Source: JACVRW01 sp963812415 | GTDB taxonomy: Bacteria > Actinomycetota > Thermoleophilia > Solirubrobacterales > Thermoleophilaceae | Direction: 5' to 3' | DNA: 64,000 nucleotides | Assembly (NCBI GenBank): GCA_963812415.1 | Contig: CAWEVH010000040.1 | Coordinates: 101,029-165,028, forward strand | Shown here: positions 61,705 through 64,000 of the stretch, piece by piece | How the letters are laid out: each line of letters starts with the position of its first letter | How positions within the stretch are numbered: position 1 is the stretch's first letter | The notes under the pieces: generated by a model | Seen by the model: only the letters and a program-made list of their open reading frames with translations | Told to the model about the DNA's origin: nothing | Database searches by the model: none | Made by a program: the position numbers and the translations under genes

Positions 61705-64000
61705 TCAGCGGCTCAGCCGCACCCGCACTCGCTCGACCTTCCTGCCGCCGGACGGCCGGACGGCGACCGTCGCTCGCGCGCGGCGACCGCGCTCTAGTAG
61801 CGAGCCGAGTCTGGCGGCCACGCCTTGCGCCGGCTTCAGACGGAGCCTTTGTGCTTGCCGGCGGCCACCTTCGCGCTCGCCGGTCGGAGCTTGAAGCGGG
61901 TCGCCTCGCCTTCGACCTTGACGACACCGCCCGCGCGAACGCTGCAGGGCTGGCCGCCGCAGCCGACCACAACGGCGAGCTTGTGCAGTCGCTGTTCGTC
62001 GCGCGCGCCGAGCTCCACCTTGGGGCTCGGCTTGAGCGTCGCCTTCCGCGCAGGGCCCGAAACGTTGTCGGCACGCAGGCCGGCGACCTGCACCGTGCCG
62101 CCGTCGATCGCGGGCACGTCGCCTACGACCAGCCGGCGCTTGCGCGTGACCGGCGTGATCCGCCGGCCGTCACGCAGCCGCAGGTTGACCGCGTAGCGAT
62201 CCGCCCCGCTCGAGCGGCTCCAGCGGATCACGAGCGTGTCGCCTGACTTGCGGCTCAGACGGACGCGCCGCGGGCGGCCGGGGAGGCGTTCGCGCGGCGC
62301 CCGGAAGCGCGCGACCGTCAGGCTGGCGCGCGGGATGCCGCGTGACTCGACCACGGCGACGATCTGGCGGCGGCCCCCGAGGCCGAGCGCCGGCTTGAAC
62401 TGCAGCTTGCCGCGGCGCTCGCGCACCGTACCGATCGCGTCCATGGCGTCGCCCGCGCCGCGCTCGAAGAGGCGCACGCGCTGGCCGGGCAGCGCATGCA
62501 ACCGCCAGGACAGCTGGCGCCGGTCGCCTCGGGACCGGGTCACGTGCACGCGGACGCTCGGCTACCGGGAGCCCGTCGGCGCGCAGGACCCTCGTGATCG
62601 TCGAGCCGGGCTGGGCGCTGACGCTCCAGCGCCCGGGCTCCGGCCTGAAGATCCGGACGTAGCTCAGGTTCTCCTCCGGCTGCACCGCGAACGCGTGGCG
62701 GCTGGTCAACTCGGGCGCGCCCGCCTGGGTCGTCACCCGGCGCCCGCCCGGGCCGCGGACCACGACCTGGGGCCCACCCGGGCCCTCGATCCGAAGGTTC
62801 ACGAACGGCACGCCGCGCCGGACTCGGAAACCAGCCCCTGCCTGACCGCCCGCCGCCGTGCCTTGAACGCCGCCGGCTTGAAGTCCCGGGCCTCACCCTC
62901 GCAGCCCTCGAAGAAGGGCCAGTCGGGCACGGGCGCATCGTCCTCGCCCCAGCGCTGGTGGAAGCCGAAGCCGGCGTTCAGGCCGCCGCCGGCGACCTCG
63001 GTGCAGGCGCGCATGCCGATCGACGAGACGATCACGCTCGCCCCGACGATCTCCTTCCGCTGCGCAGGCCGCGCCTCGTTCGCCTGGGTGTCCGGATCGT
63101 CCGGCTTGCCCGGGTCGCTGATCTGGCCGACGCTCGTCCTGCCCTCGACGAAGAAGGACTCGCTCGGCACGTCGATCGCGCCGTCCACGCGGAACCCGGC
63201 GCTGATCAGGTCGGTGTTGATCTCGGCGCCGCCACCGAAGGTCACCTTCTGCGGCGTCTCGTATTGGGCGTACATGTCCGCCACCTGGAGGTCGCGCAGG
63301 TAGCCCCGGCCGTCGATCCGGAAGACGGCGGGCTGGTTGCACCGCTGCAGCGGGAACTTGTAGAAGGCGTCGCCCTCGATGCGGGAGACGAGCTCCGAGA
63401 TCAGCGTGAGCGTGACCCCGCCGGCGATCTTCGCCGGCGTCTTGCAGGCGTCGCGGTTGTTCGTGTCGAAGCGGATCCGCCTCAGGTAGACCAGGGCTCG
63501 TCAGCGGCCGTCCCGGCTCCGGGAGGAAGTCCACAAAGCCGTTCGCAAAGTCGAAGTCGCCGCCCTTGAAGCCGAACTTCGTGGCGACCTTCGTCCGCAC
63601 GCCCGGGAGCACGATCGCCGTGTCTCCGCGCAGGATCCACGGGTCGAGGTTCTGGTAGACGAGGCTGAAGCGCTCGATCTCCGCGATGCCGATCGAGACA
63701 CCCTTGACGTCGATCGACGCGCTCGCGAGCTCGAGCCCGCGGGCGTTGCTCGCGCGCAGCGTCACGTTGCCCGTCGCCTTGTCGGAGGCCAGCGTGCTCA
63801 ACGGGGCGGGCAGCTCGAGGTTGACCGGGAGCTCGATCGTCTCGCCCGCGACGATCCGCGGCGTCGTCCAGCCCGAGACGGCGAGCGCCAGCACCTCCGA
63901 GTTCGCCTTCGCCGCGTCGAAGGTCACCTCGTTTCCGGCGCTGTCCTTGATCGCGCCCGCGCCCTTGGGGATGCGCCAATCGAGCTGCTGGCGCTCGAGC
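61705..64000 (-). pseudogene. Large secreted repeat protein (C-terminal part), frameshifted, runs off the window
   Basis: Stitching four single-base shifts (about 63496, 62810, 62550, 61855) gives one continuous protein of more than 760 residues whose N terminus lies beyond 64000. It has beta-rich segments: VTFDAAKANSEVLALAVSGW, TGNVTLRASNARGLELASAS, AQYETPQKVTFGGGAEINTD and AHAFAVQPEENLSYV-like HAFAVQPEENLSYVRIFRP. It ends in a fibronectin-III-like portion (SGDTLVIRWSRSSGADRYAV) and a lysine/arginine-rich strand pair closing with VERVRVRLSR at 61705. I cannot name the family. Extracellular location is inferred from the domain style. Without the corrections the gene appears as five unrelated pieces. 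Confidence 0.55.

Overview
The window comes from a high-GC Gram-positive chromosome. Gene content points to Actinomycetota, most likely the Thermoleophilia/Solirubrobacterales group. This is inferred from family content, not from a marker-gene search: repeated SnoaL-like genes beginning MSQENVE, a uvrC-rapZ-gap-pgk-tpiA-gpmI run, argS next to rlmH, split cytochrome c maturation loci, and frequent GTG/TTG starts with 4-bp ATGA/GTGA overlaps.

Layout. (1) 0-12 kb: a long minus-strand cluster read from a GntR/FadR-type regulator (11.96 kb) down to about 1.8 kb. It encodes a TPP-dependent oxalyl-CoA decarboxylase/2-hydroxyacyl-CoA lyase, a formyl-CoA transferase, a single-chain ADP-forming acyl-CoA synthetase, an Nramp-like carrier, a small membrane protein and SucCD. 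Together these look like an oxalate or 2-hydroxyacid/C1-CoA catabolic operon that can recover ATP from acyl-CoA. (2) 12-26 kb: TldD/TldE, a CBS protein, SecG, the CcmE-CcmF-CcmI cytochrome c maturation genes, a cupin, an antiporter, a GH2 glycosidase, an epoxide hydrolase and small enzymes. (3) 26.6-35.4 kb: an accessory stretch of SnoaL-like genes, a galactose-oxidase-type protein and gene remnants. It is bounded and divided by 3'-half fragments of tRNA-Gly(CCC), whose intact copy lies at 35421-35493. (4) 35.5-41.8 kb: a 3.15-kb tandem duplication carrying tlpA/ccmG-ccmH-ccdA plus a convergent MFS gene. Its left breakpoint lies inside the tRNA gene. (5) 41.8-50.2 kb: argS, rlmH, a DUF3467 protein, M28 and M48 peptidases, a metallophosphoesterase, a lipoprotein followed by a Ser/Thr kinase, and tgt. 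(6) 50.3-58.3 kb: hsp20 and a lower-glycolysis/uvrC operon without whiA or yvcK between rapZ and gap. (7) 58.3-64 kb: acyl-CoA enzymes, a monooxygenase-like gene, a TadE-like/VanY/lytic-transglycosylase fusion and a large secreted protein running off the end.

A caution runs through the window. About a dozen genes are broken by single-base frameshifts that, when undone, restore textbook proteins. Most are one extra base in a short G/C run. They look like sequencing or assembly indels, so those genes are reported at their reconstructed extent.
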